A DNA stretch of 64,000 bases from Diorhabda sublineata (Eukaryota > Arthropoda > Insecta > Coleoptera > Chrysomelidae), in contig NC_079478.1 in the NCBI RefSeq assembly GCF_026230105.1, positions 26,737,653 through 26,801,652 on the forward strand, in the 5' to 3' direction. The translations under genes and the position numbers were made by a program. Position 1 is the stretch's first letter. Each line of letters starts with the position of its first letter. This document shows positions 47,640 through 59,664 of the stretch, one piece after another. The notes beneath the pieces were generated by a model. It was not told where the DNA came from. It worked only from the letters and a program-made list of their open reading frames with translations, and ran no database searches.

Positions 47640-48610
47640 TGAGAACCTACATATCAAACCGGACAGTTTTTCAGAAAAGAAATTGAAGATTGGGAGATTT
47701 TAATCTCCCGCAGACCTTGGAGTACCATGCGGATCTACTGGAATCTAATAATTTGGAAGTTGATAATGAAAGGTTATTTACAATCAACGAATGAGGCAAA
47801 ACTGTTTTCAGTACAACGAATTCTACAAGCAAGACGAAGGAACAGCTGTGGTAATTGAAGGCAATTGCTCACCGATTATGGCTGAATTGTTTATGAGTCA
47901 TTTCGAAAAGTAAATTAGTCAAGAGTTTCAGTATTTTCCCAGGGTATGGTGAAGGTATTTTGATGATAATGAGTTTCTATACAAAAAAACCTGGAAAAAA
48001 CTCATTTTTGCAAAATGTTCATATATAGAGATCAGAGTTACCATTTTCAGATACCTCAGTAATTAAAAATAGTAATAGACTAGAATTTCATGTATTAAGG
48101 GAAATACCGCTAAGTGCAGGTATATTTCGACTGATTCTTTCCATTATATCAAATATAAGATTTCCAGTTTTCATTTTCTGGTACATCGTTCAATTCACTT
48201 TCCACTTAACATAGAGAGGAAAGGGAAATGTGAATAGGTTATTAATTTTCAATCACGAAATTTGCTCTGGTACTTTTCAATACTGTTTATAAGGAGGGAC
48301 TGGGATGAATATTTATGAAAATGGGTTTCAAATTGGTTTCTAAATATGGAATATATGGAATTAGCTGTAGTGATTGTATCTCGGGAAGACCAAGAGATCC
48401 GTTAATGTTCGGTCTAAAGAGCACATAGTTCATTTCAAATATGGATGAAACAAAAAACGAGTGTGAACTTTCTCACCAAGGAGGCCAAGATGGTTCATTG
48501 GTGGCAAGTCAAGTTTTAGGTATTAGTTTACCTTCAGTCTCTGAAGATAATAACTTGGTTATCAAAAGGCGCTACAGACAGTGTAATTGAGAGTGTTGCT
48601 GTGACAGAAA
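47640..48610 (+). mobile_element. Penelope-like retroelement remnant (reverse transcriptase plus GIY-YIG endonuclease)
   Basis: Frames at 47830-47975 read DEGTAVVIEGNCSPIMAELF, MSHFEK, a stop, ISQEFQYFPRVW, a stop, RYFDDNE: the LSP..A.LFMS.FE....FPRVW.RYVDD core of Penelope reverse transcriptases. 48040-48100 gives LPFSDTSVIKNSNRLEFHV (LPFLDV.V.RN...L.F..YRK), and 48150-48230 a shifted SFHFLVHR / FPLN segment (H.MVHRL...PL). 48350-48440 gives YGISCSDC, SGKTK and EHIVHFKY, the GIY-YIG endonuclease region. A hammerhead-like motif follows at 48537-48579, where such elements carry terminal repeats. Many stops and shifts; 5' part not recognised. Confidence 0.8.
48531..48585 (+). ncRNA. hammerhead-ribozyme-like motif in Penelope terminal region
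   Basis: GTCT (48537-48540) pairs with AGAC (48576-48579) as stem I. Between them: CTGAAGA (48541-48547), a hairpin ATAAC-TTG-GTTAT as stem II, AAAA, then GGCGCTAC as a decayed stem III and cleavage site. Order and spacing match a type I hammerhead. The GAAA box has lost its G and the site triplet is altered, so it is probably inactive. A reverse copy lies at 5846-5890. Confidence 0.45.
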
Positions 48611-48619
48611 CTTTCATTC

Positions 48620-49492
48620 AGATTTGGATTTGAACATTAATGAGTAACAATGAAATGAAGTTAATTATCCAAAATTCAATCTTGTGTAGCTCACAGCTAC
48701 AGCAACTGGTGTTATTTCGAATCACATTAAACTATGATCTATTCTGTTTACTTCACAACACTTTATATCTATTTCTACTTGAGTTACAGGAGGAATGTTA
48801 ATCCAAGCAACTATCAAAACATCAATTGTTCAATAGTTTAGAATTTAAACATGCTTATATTCAATTTATAGGGGCAAATATAACATGCATCAGCAATGTA
48901 GAGGGTGACGCGAAAGCTTTAACAATCAATATCAGGATAACTAAAGGGTACAATATTAATGGTAAATAACTGAATTTAGAAATCAAAATAAAAATTCATA
49001 ATGCCACAATTATGCTAACACTGAGATCAATGTGTGGATATTCGTTCAACCGGAAAAGAAGTGAGGAAACATAAGATATAATATTTAGAAAATATGTAAT
49101 AAAACAGAAACTGGAGAAAATATTGGAAAAACCATGTGAACAGAATGACCGGATCTTTGATATAGAGAAATGACCACTAAGTTCGATTGCCATGAATAAA
49201 AACAAGACCCATTTTAATCATATCGTAGATGTTTGATACATAAAATTGATGCATTAATAGCCTAATCTACAATACAAGAAATAGTTTTTGGTTCTTTAAG
49301 AGTAATGTTTTCATGCTATATTGACAGCTGAAGGATTTATTAGAAACAATTCTATAACAAAATTATAAGTTATAAAATTCCTCTTTTCAGCTTGTTTCTT
49401 GATTATGTATTTATTTAGAAAAAATTTCATATTACTAACCTATTAGTATTTTCAGTTTCTATGACCTTATTATGATTCTTAAACATCCCATT
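48620..49492. other. intergenic DNA downstream of the 49 kb Osiris gene
   Basis: No gene supported. It should include the 3' untranslated region of the Osiris gene that ends at 49493. Confidence 0.35.
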
Positions 49493-52235
49493 TCAAATAT
49501 ATGGTATGGGAATTGTTCTTGATCCATTCCCCGCTATATCGTACAATCTATGATGACTGTATCCTCCATTTTCATAGGATGTTGAATGTGAGTGCGATTT
49601 ACTATATTGAGGTTGTTCCACTATTTCCAATGTAGTCTGTTTCTGGCCTCCGCTAACTAATATTTTTAAACCTATTACTGCAGCTAATAATAACGCCATT
49701 TTTCCCATAACTAGAGCAAAACCAGACATAACTGCTATACCTTTATAGGCAATGGCTAAGAAGATAGCTTTGGTTGCTAGAGCCCAATATAGAGCGAGGT
49801 TGCCGCTACCACCTTTATTCTTCTTTTTCCTACTTTCTTCTATTGGCTTTGTGTTTTTTAGCTCTAATCTATGGCTTTCCATAAATCTGAAAAAATATGA
49901 ATATACAGGTTATATTTGAAATCAAACTTGCGAAACGATACCCTAGAAAACCAAACTAAACTGAAGGTTTCATTGGAATATGGTATATGCTGTGTGATAT
50001 AGATATACTCATATTAAATATGAATCATACAAATTAAATTCATTCAATTTAAAAAAAATTAGGTTCCGTAAGTTATAGAGAATGGAGCAAATACATCGAA
50101 AATCATTTGACCCATGTGTGATTTTTAAGAGTAATAACCTGTAAATTTCTGCATATCATTTTCCTATAAAATAAGGTTCTGTATATAATACCTAGAGTAA
50201 AAAGTGGATAATTTGGAAGTAATTACCAATATCAATTCACCAATTTACTTTTTAAACTAACATTTTCAAATTATTTTCTAAATTATTCTAATTGACTCAC
50301 ATTGACCTCAATGTCTATTCTGTTCTTACATTAGAGCTGCTTTTGTCGAAGTTAACTCAAAGCTTGTTCTCTAGTTCCATAGTCAAAAAGACTTCTAGCA
50401 TTGGGGCCTATTTCAAGCTGCTATGAATTTCTCGATGAGGGTTGGTTCGTTTTAGGTGACCCAGAGAAGCTACAACTTTCCATTTTTGCTTCCACTTCCA
50501 TTTAGATGCTTACAGAGGCAAGGATATACTCTAAAAAAACCAGTGACGAGGTATCGCATATTTTTCTAGCATCCGAATGACCTAGAAGTCAAACTAACAA
50601 ACTTTATTATTCATGCCTTATGATTCAGATCCCTAAGGAACATCAGATCAGCTTTGATTTGATGACGTGGAACCTCTTTGCTTTTTCTATCGTAATAGAT
50701 CGCAGTGTCATTTCCTTGCTCGTTTTCACACATTTTTCAATAGCAAGTAGTTTTGTCTGGAAGGCGCTGGTACTAGAGTTCTTCGATATGGATAATCTGG
50801 TACCAGTTCCAAATATTGATGTGTCAGCTCCGTCGTGGTTTTCTAGCTATCTCTCTACCATATTATAGAATTTTTCTTGAGATTATGAGTAGCAGATTCC
50901 TTTTATCAGTTCAACTTTCCTCTTAACATCGTAGTGAAAGCCTATTCGAAGCTTATTATCTTGATAATATCGTCAGCTCAAAGAAGACTGGGTTCTAACT
51001 ATTCATAAACTAATACTTTAATTTCTGTTTGTGAGTGACCGAACATTTTTAGGGTTATTATCAACGTACAATAATTAACTGTTATGAATCATCAACATAT
51101 TCCATATTAGTACCATGAACTTGGTGTTTCAAATATGTCCCCATAGCTAGTGAGGCTATGATAAATAGCTGGTTATTCCTAATCTGTTAATTATACCACC
51201 AGAAGATTTATGTTCCATAATAATAGTACCTCTAGGGCTCGATATAGAGCGTAACCACAAAAAGTGGTTAGAAGAATATAACGCTGGCAAATAGTTCACG
51301 TCACAATCCACATGGCAACGTGCTCACCACAATTCTGATATTCAATTCCTCTCACTACCTCCTTTAGTACAATTTAAGTCTCGATATTATTTTGAATGGT
51401 ATTTTGGTATTAGAATATAATAGCGATTCTAAGTTGTGTGTTACATTGGGTCAATTTAAGGGAATACCACCACCAAATATTTTTGCCAAGCAGTATGTCA
51501 GTCTAAAGAAAAGTGTCTAATATCAAATATTTTCAAAACAAGTGAATTGAGAGACAATTCCAAGCAAATATCAAACAACATACAGTTTTTCCAATTAATC
51601 AACATGGAATGTAAAGTAGAAAGCTTGCTATGAGATATAACTTCTTTATTAAAATCAACCATTAGTTATTTCAGAATCAAATGACTTAAAAAAAGGCATT
51701 GAACATGCTATTATAGGGTTAGAACAATTTATCACTGAAATCATACACATCCAAACAAAAAAATCCATAATATATATTGAACTTTAGTGAGTGTCTTATG
51801 CATAGTTTTAAGTGATTACATACTTGAAAATAGCTTTAGACCTTTATATAATCAGCATCATAATAAATTTCACTATACTGAATATATGTTTATTGGTATT
51901 ATAATCATGAAATATTACCTGATAGCTATATCGCTGAGAATATCGTTCAACTGAAGACTTTCAAGTCGTGCTAATTTAGCTTTGGTAAAATTTCTTCCGA
52001 AAAAGCCATCTACAATATTTTTGTTTGCCACAAAGCTAACACCATCAAATAAATCCAACTTTTTCATCATAACAGCTCTATATACAATTTTGATAGCTTG
52101 AATTTTCAAACACTTAAACATTTCCTGGGTACTAGCACATTGATGGAAAACTTTTTCAAGCAATCTCATTCCGCTACTTTGAACACCGACTATTAATAGT
52201 GATGGGATAAGGAAAGCGATAGGTCTGAAAAACAT
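49493..52235 (-). CDS. Osiris family protein (DUF1676), two exons, complete
   Basis: Exons 52235-51919 and 49886-49493, joined in phase 2 over a 2032 bp intron (donor CAG/GTAATA, acceptor TTTTTTCAG); product 236 residues. The start chosen is ATG 52235, which gives a signal peptide (MFFRPIAFLIPSLLIVGVQS); the longer frame upstream opens only with TTG. Exon 1 carries the two-cysteine Osiris segment (HQCASTQEMFKCLKIQAIKI, then KKLDLFDGVSFV). Exon 2 starts RFMESHRLELKN, has a basic RKKKNKG linker, the hydrophobic block (ALYWALATKAIFLAIAYKGI, MGKMALLLAAVIGLKILV) and a Ser/His/Tyr tail ending RTIPIPYI. No lesions. Divergent from the 22 kb paralogue, and the intron has taken up a LINE RNase H relic (50300-50880). 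Role as for the family: insect-specific secretory-pathway or cuticle-linked protein. Confidence 0.9.
50300..50880 (-). mobile_element. LINE RNase H domain relic (I/Jockey type) inside an Osiris intron
   Basis: The minus strand reads GADTSIFGTGTRLSISKNSS, TSAFQTKLLAIEKCVKTSKE and MTLRSITI: the G.G......R.S..L....TVFQAE..AI..C......R.I.I pattern of the RNase H domain in I- and Jockey-related LINEs. A later LGHSDARKICDTSS resembles the (P)GH.G..GNE.AD block. Weakly conserved and interrupted. It lies in the intron between Osiris exons, same strand as the gene. Confidence 0.5.
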
Positions 52236-53069
52236 AGTTATTCTGATGGAACTAACCAAATTACGTTGGAAAAACTGCGTTTTATCTCTTAGCGTTCGTG
52301 AGTTTTCTGGAGCGTAATATTAGAATTTATTGTTATTGGAAAAATTAACATGATATTATATCGATGCGTGAGAGAGATTATTTTAGTGATGTGATAAATA
52401 ACTTGTTAATTATTAATAAGCGTGTTTAGAGTGACCATGTAAGAGGAGCACTGGCCTTATATCTAACAGTTATTATAGTAAAGTAAAAAATTCTTTCAGT
52501 TCTCTAGGGAGCGTAATCGCATTTTCGAATATTTCTTCGTATTGAATATGGTGGAAATTAACATTTAAACATTTAAAAATAAATGAAAAACTCACTAACT
52601 AGATTCTATTAATCTTAGATTGATAAAAAATGCCTTGATCGGGCTACAACCATGATAAGAGTGCTTCGATTAACATCTCTCGTGTTATAACAAAAAATTG
52701 ATGAATGAGGATCTAACGATTTAGTTTTCAAATTCTATTTGCTAACCTGAATGTGAATTTCAAAATAATTTTGCATATTTGATAATATTTATATATTGAA
52801 TGCTTATTTTAGTTTATTGCTAAAATATAATTCATTCATCCAATGATGATTTTGAAATTAAAAAGCAAAAAATGGTGGTGCTAAATTCAATTCATATGAG
52901 GATTGTAATTATTCACAATGTGTTTTGTTTGTTTTTATTTGTGAAATCCTGTTGCACACGATAAAATGTTCAAATATTCATGAAGAAATATCTTTTGGAT
53001 AAGAATTTATAAAGTAGTTGATGGAGCCAAAATTAAGTCCTAACATTGTGTGGATTGAAGGTTCTCAAT
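52236..53069. other. upstream region of the 49 kb Osiris gene
   Basis: No gene supported. No TATA box as clear as that of the 22 kb paralogue; a CGCAGTTTTT sequence on the minus strand near 52280 could serve as initiator. Confidence 0.35.
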
Positions 53070-53082
53070 ATACAGCGAATGT
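53070..53082. repeat. target-site duplication, left copy
   Basis: ATACAGCGAATGT, identical to 55795-55807. It directly abuts the GAA-type tail of the RTE-like element. Confidence 0.8.
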
Positions 53083-55794
53083 CTTCTTCTTCTTCTTCTT
53101 ATTTTAAGACTGTGTCTTGTGTTTTCAAAGAGGCAGCCTAAGTTGTGACTGCGAGGACCGGCTTTCGTACCAGCGCTTTGGTGGTCTTCCAGGCGGTCTA
53201 CTTGTATTGGGTCTCTCTTCCTTTGCGATTTGCGCCAGTCGATCGTTGTTCATTCTATTGACATGATCTCTCCATGCTCTTCTTCTAGTTCTGGCCCATC
53301 TCACTATATCCGGAACGTCACACATTCTTCTGATTTCACTGCTCCTTATTCTGTCTCTTAGTGTTTTCCCTGTGATTGAGCGTAATGTCTTCATCTCAGT
53401 TGTTCTAAGAATCCGTTTAGTAGTTGCAGTCTCCGCCCTCGTTTCTATGGCGTATGTCATTACTGGTCTGACACAAGTTTTATATATCCGTGTTTTGCTT
53501 TCGATACTTAAAAATTTATTCCTCCATATCACGGTTCGAAGGAATCCTGATATCCTAAATGCTGCTGCCAGTATTGTGGGCAGGATTGAGTAGCTCAACG
53601 ACCATGCTGCCGGTCCCAAGCCCGGATAAAAGAGGAGGGTTGTAAGGCAAGGCTAGCTACCTACCTCATGTAAAACATCCATTTGCTCAGAGAACGAAGA
53701 AAATAGCCTCGGATAGGTCTGATAAAACTTATAACAACCCGGCAAAGTTAAGGAAAAAACGATTTTGGAAGCGACAACAATTGCGAATAGCCACCTGGAA
53801 TGTTACATCAATTGCTAACAAAGACCAAGAAACCATAATAGAGCTTAAGAAACATAAAATAGACATATGTGCCTTGTCTGAGACGAAAAAGAAAGGAGGT
53901 GGCAACTTTAGAATCGCGGAGTATACATTGATATATAATGGGAAACCAAAAGATGGAAGAGCAGTATCGGGAGTAGGCCTATTAGTGCACGAGAAATACG
54001 ACAAAAACATAATAGACATAAAGTATATAAGCGACAGACTGCTACAAACCACGTTTAAATTTACAGAAACAACTAAAACCCATATATTAAGCGTGTATGC
54101 TCCTGATACGAGTAAAAGTCAAGAAGAAACAGACTCATTCTATGATGAACTGCAGATCACCATGGATAAGATACCGAAGCAAGACGAAATTATGATACTG
54201 GGAGATTTTAATGAAAGGATTGGTAACGAGGTGTAATTAAGAATCGGTTTAACGAAGAAACACTCAACAGCAATGGAGAACAACTCATACAATTCTGTGC
54301 ACATAATGAACTACGCATTAACAACACGTTTTATCCCCATAAACAACAGCACAAGTATACGTTCGAGAACACAAGAGGACATAAATCGATTATAGACTAC
54401 ATTATTACAAACAGAAATATTCATCCCTCAAAAATAATAGATGTCAGAACATTAACCTCAGTAAACACAGGGACTAACCACCATATGGTGCTAGCCATAA
54501 TGCGTAACTGCATACAAAGGAAAACCCAGAACAAACCGAAAGTGACAGAAAAGCTGAACATAGAAAGCCTTAGCGATGATACCACAAAATACCTCTACCA
54601 GCAAAGACTAAGGAAGGCAATAAATGAAAACAAGATCTTGAAAGATGATACTGTAGAACTAGCATGGAAAAGATTAAGTACTAATATAAGGACAGCTGCA
54701 GAAGAGGCATTAGGCAAACGAAAGGTGAACCTAAACGGAAAGCCCAACAAGAAACCATGGTTCACACACGAAATCAAATCACTTGCGGAAGAAAAAAGGA
54801 AAGCATATCTTCAATATAGAAGTCAAACAATTACATATGCTGATTACAAAGTCGTGAGGAATAGGACAAATATGGAAATACAAACGATTAAGAGACAATT
54901 CTGGGAGAAATACTCATCAGACATGAAAAACGACTTATATGGGGGACAAAAAAAGATCTGGAATATGATAAGGAACATCAAAAGACCAATCAATGAATAC
55001 ATCCACACGAAAACAATGACGTTAAAAGAATGGGAAAGGTATTTCCATGAACTCTACGGTGACATAATAACAAGCCAATCCACAGAACAGAAACAAGAAA
55101 ATATATCTGAGGAAGGAGAAGACATCCAACAACAATTGATATTAAAAGACAAAATTGAAGCAACAATGCGCAAGATGAAAAATAGGAAATCACCAGGGCT
55201 GGATAACATTAATAACGAGCTTCTTAAATATGGTGGCAATGAATTAATAGACCAAATGCATGTCATGTTCAACAAGATATACGACCAGAGAAAAGTACCA
55301 GAGGAATGGAAAATAAGCATAATGATCCCCGTCTTTAAAAAAGGGGAAAAGAAAGATCCAAATAATTATAGAGGGATCAGCCTCCTAAGCACGACGAAGC
55401 AAAATTACTAACAAAAATTATTGCAGAAGAAATCTCAAGTAGCGGCATGAGCGAAGAACAACAGGGATTTAGAAAAAATAGATCAACCATAGACGCTATA
55501 TTCATCTTAAGACAGATTGCCGAAAAGGCCATAGAGTACAATAAAACCGCGTTTATGTGCTTCATAGACTTAACAAAAGCATTTGACAGAGTGAGATTAC
55601 ATGACGTCATTAAGCTACTAAAAAAACGAGGCGTAAACCAAAGGACAATAGACATCATTCGGGACATGAACAACGGAAATAGCACAAATGTAAGAGTAAA
55701 CAACGAATTCTCCAGTAAAATGCCAGTATCAACAGGGATCAGACAAGGAGATAGTCTCAGCCCAATACTCTTCAACATTATAGTGGACGAAATC
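53083..55794 (-). mobile_element. RTE-like LINE copy with inverted 5' part (twin-priming geometry)
   Basis: Minus part 53590-53083: C-terminal end of the polymerase (TVIWRNKFLSIESKTRIYKT, TYAIETRAETATTKRILRT, RRAWRDHVNRMNNDRL, GRPPKRWYE) and a (GAA)n tail. Plus part from about 53600: 5' leader, endonuclease (IATWNVTSIANKDQET, ICALSETKKKGGG, MILGDFNERIG, then SIIDYIIT), linker, and reverse transcriptase (VPEEWKISIMIPVFKKGEK, NYRGISLLS, QQGFRKNRSTIDAIF, FMCFIDLTKAFDRV, GIRQGDSLSPILFN), stopping at DEI before the YADD motif. The two parts do not overlap in element order, meet 5' end to 5' end near 53595, and are bracketed by a perfect 13 bp repeat. Frame breaks at about 54230 and 55395. Strand given is that of the tail-bearing 3' segment. 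Confidence 0.85.
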
Positions 55795-55807
55795 ATACAG
55801 CGAATGT
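55795..55807. repeat. target-site duplication, right copy
   Basis: ATACAGCGAATGT again. Its first bases also continue the polymerase frame (IQRM), so part of the identity may be microhomology between target and element RNA. Confidence 0.75.
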
Positions 55808-56029
55808 AAATAACGTAAAACTCATTAAGGGTTAGAAATTTACCGAAACTGGACAGACAAATTCTGAATATTTTGGAGAATTGGAGAACCTGCAGTATGA
55901 GTCTTATGAATCTAAAGTTGAAAATGCAAATGAGATATAACCTTCCTGTAATTAGACATACTGGAAATCCAAAGACATGATTACAAATACTTATCATGCT
56001 AATTATGTAACAGAATCGGCGGCAATATT

Positions 56030-56310
56030 CGATAACATTGTTCTGAAATTATCCATCTTCTTAAGAGTCCATTATGCCTTTATTGGGTGGCATCTCCGAT
56101 ATGCCCTTCTTTTGGGGTACGTGTTGTTGCGACTCAATTTGAGCGAACCTTCAAACTACAAAAGAGAGCTGTTAGATATTTACTTGGACTAAATAGCAGA
56201 GCTCACTGAAGGGACTTCTTTAAGAGATTAAAAATTCTGACTTTTTTTTTCTTATTCATCTTTGAATTCGTTTGCCTAATTCGTAAGTATGCTTCTCCAA
56301 TTTTCCAATT
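56030..56310 (+). mobile_element. Jockey/CR1-like LINE C-terminal relic
   Basis: Shifted frames give WGGISDMPFFWGT, then FKLQKRAVRYLLGLNSRAH, then FKRLKILTL-like sequence and FIFEFVCLIRKYASPIF. Same family as 24170-24370. Followed at once by the endonuclease end of a similar LINE, i.e. a second fragment. Confidence 0.6.
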
Positions 56311-56449
56311 AATTCTATGTGGCGACTATTTCAGTATGTGCGCTAGTCAAGAATGTCTTCAGTCAATTTTTGATTCTTCTGGGATGGTAATACATATGAA
56401 GACACCAACAAGAATAAGACTAGTTCTAGTACTATAGTCTATGTCGGTC

Positions 56450-57080
56450 AAAGTATGATCCAGAATACATCTACTGTACTGTCTTTAATTCAGGTCTCTC
56501 TGATCATGAAGCAGTGATAACAAAATTTTCGGTTAAATCCAGAACTACAAGCACAGTTGTCAAACAACTGACTGGAACTTGCTCCCTGGTGATGTGAACT
56601 GGAAAACACTAACTAGTCTGGCATCCAATTCTTTTCCCCTTAGGCGCGTCAAATATATTATATGAGATACGACGAATGATTCACACTTCATTCTCTTTTA
56701 TGAAAGAAATTACTCCTAGGCGCATCAAACTCACAAATCACGATAACAAATTTGAGATCACTAACACAACCATTCTAACAATCGAATCCAATGTAACAGA
56801 TAAAAGGTAACCCCCCCCTCGTCTTGACTCAATAATGTTATTTACAGTAAAGATTGTAACAAATAATATGTCGGTCCAATCCTCAGATCCTTATCCAACA
56901 GAATCATCTCCCACAAAAGCGATTGCAGACTACATCCCGAAAGATGTGCACTTACTGAACTTGTGAATTCGAACAACCATCAAATGGATTTTACTGCTGC
57001 AAGAATTTCAACAACTGAAGAACATTCTGAAAAGGGAACCTTTCTAGAAATTGTCTGAATTTCTCACTTTAATAATTGTG
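56450..57080 (+). mobile_element. LINE endonuclease C-terminus and linker relic
   Basis: Reads YCTVFNSGLSDHEAVITKFS, the conserved (G).SDH.A.. terminus of the apurinic-like LINE endonuclease, then about 450 bases of broken linker (FYERNYSPRRIKLTNHDNK in one frame). It lies after, not before, a polymerase tail of similar type, so the two pieces are from different copies or a rearranged one. Confidence 0.5.
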
Positions 57081-57089
57081 TATATGAAA

Positions 57090-59520
57090 AAAATTGATTT
57101 AAGCCATCTCAATGAGATTAATTCTTTCTTACTTTCATTGAATTCTCATGAGTCATATGAACTGTATTATAATAATCCAACATTATTGAACTCAACATAA
57201 TATTCTGAGATCCGGTAAGATAGCCAAAGACAGAATTGAGACCTACAAATGGGCGGATTTCCATTGTTTTCCTGATTGGGTATAGACGTGTTCCATCATA
57301 CCAAATCCAGCAAACTTCTTTCATATAAAAAATTTCCCCTATCCTACCTAAACACTATCCGACGGATCTCTCTTTTTCTTACTATATCTGCTTTTCAATG
57401 CCTGTTATACTTCTGACCGGAGTTTTTTCATAGTGGCTCGTGTCAGTAGAACCATAAATTGTCTCACAATCAACGACACTATGGCGATTACGGTTTCCAG
57501 ACGAAGACCTATCTAGCTGGATTTCAAAGTGAATCAGCTTCTAACATGAGTACATTGTCAATTCGTCTCGGTTAAGACAGTTAACCAATTGAGATGCAAA
57601 TAATGGACTTATTTAGTTATCGTAAATCCCATCATCGATTGTCAACTGTCAACCAATATAGTTCCGGCTATTCATTCTCAACCTACCTAACACATGTGTT
57701 GTACCTACAAATGTTTATAAATGTTATAAATTTAAATCATTAACATCACACAATATACTCGTATAGTTAAAAATTTAGTCAGTGTTCATCAGTTATGTCA
57801 TTTTTATATAAATGTTTTGATATAATTTATGAATTTTCAATCAATTTAACTATTACATCATTCATATTGAATATTGATCATTCACCATGAATATTTTCAC
57901 CATTTACTATAGCTCACTCTAGTATGTTAACATCTAGGAAATCATCTTTTAAGGCTGAACAATGTTCTTTTCAACTCAATTTAAACAGGGCACTTCATTA
58001 ACATGTTAGTTAATTCATTAATTGGTGTTTTGTCTTTAATATTAGTGAAAATTTGATATTGCCGGTAAGCTATCTTACTATTATGTTGCTCAAAGATTCT
58101 GGAAAGTTTAGGAATAACTGATTTCATATGCTCTTAAGGTGGATGGAGATAAGATAATACTGTCCTATTTATTTCTCTCTCTATTTTTGTCAGTCAGTGT
58201 CAGATGTTATTTATAGAATTCGTCTCAAAAGATATGAAATTTATAATGTTTAATAAAAAAAATAGAATAGTGCTTTCATCTTTTTTTCATAAACTTTTGG
58301 ATTAGAGATTCTGAGGACTCTATTTTTAACCTATTTATTCAAATTAATCTTACTGTTACACCTGATATTAATGACAACCCTCCAAAACTTATTGGTTTTC
58401 TGTACTGGTCGATTGAATTTTCATTTTTCAATGAATTTGGTGTCAAAAAAAAGTAATTATAAGCATTCTCTCTTTCCATAGTGAATTGTAAATGAGGATC
58501 AAAACTATTGAAGTAAAATAGTGAATTATCAATTTAATAATAGGGAAAAATTATATCCCCCACATACTTTTTGCTGTCATATTGACGTATTGAAGAGCCC
58601 ATTGATGTTTCAAAGATTTGTTGGGAATTATCATCTTTATAAGAAAAATGTGTAATATTAAAAATGTAGGTTATCAATTGTAATAATTTATAAGTTTGCA
58701 ATTATTACTTATCCCACTCTAACCGTGTTGTGCAGCTGTCAGATATATATTTGGGTTACTAAAAAGTTACATGTGTTTGTTGATGCTACAAATGGTCAAG
58801 CTGCTAACGTTGGTAGGTTCATAAATTTTTGGTAAGTGATCAATTTTTCAGATTTATCGTCACAGTTTATTAATTTTTCCTTTGGTTTTTTTCTCAATTT
58901 TTTGTTATTTTATTCTGTATTGTTATTATATCTTATTTAATTCTTTGTTATAAATTGGTTATAATTATCAAATGTATTAAGAATGGAATCATTAGTAAAT
59001 TCTTCATATGATCTATTAATGTATTATTGTCAGTACCCTGGATAAATCTGAGTTCACCTGAGCCATACAGTATGACTACTAAATTTGGATTTTCTTTAGA
59101 AACTCTTTAGTTTCATATAATAGTTCTCTGAATACAGAAGATTTTATGAATTAATGAATATGGTTAGCAAAAATGTTAGGTGTTTTATCTATAACGATAT
59201 TTATTTATTGACATTTTGTATAGAAGAAAATAATGTAGTCAATATTATCTAACAGAGCTTCGATTGCAATATCCTTAGTTATCATAGGTTTAATACTAGA
59301 TTCATGACCCAGCGATAGATGTAAAATATCTTTAGGTAACTCTATATTTCAAAGATTTTTAATCCAATTGGTCTGAAAACGATGTCGGGTTTATATGTTT
59401 AAACGCTTGCTTACGTCACTAGAGCCGATCGAGTTTTGCCTGCCAAGCTACAGCAGCATCCACACCACGTTGTTTTATTTTGTCATCTTATCGCGTCGTA
59501 GCGTATTAGTCGTATTTTTT
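57090..59520. other. intergenic AT-rich DNA
   Basis: About 2.4 kb without a supportable gene. The 68-residue minus frame at 57118-57324 has no recognised domain. Confidence 0.35.
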
Positions 59521-59526
59521 GTCAGG

Positions 59527-59661
59527 ATGACGAAGCCTACATCGACAAAGGTTCATTATAACTATTGTATTGTATCAAAATGTACCAACAATACTAAACT
59601 GTACCAAATAAAGTATTTTTAAGTACCGCTAGGGAAGTAATCGGTCTTGATAAATCTTACA
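59527..59661 (+). pseudogene. possible THAP-domain (P element-like) first exon relic
   Basis: From ATG 59527: MTKPTSTKVHYNYCIVSKCT, then NNTK, and after a one-base shift PNKVFLS. This resembles the C..C....(T)P.K.F..VP start of a THAP C2CH zinc finger, as in P-element transposases and THAP9-like proteins. A strong donor (AAG/GTGAGTA) follows at 59662, as expected for a short first exon. The shift and the missing remaining zinc ligands make it a relic at best; chance cannot be excluded. Confidence 0.35.
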
Positions 59662-59664
59662 AGG

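Noticed and set aside
55377..55997. 206-residue minus-strand frame with membrane-like composition
   Set aside because: Antisense shadow of the plus-strand reverse transcriptase segment (KAFDRV, RQGDSLSP).
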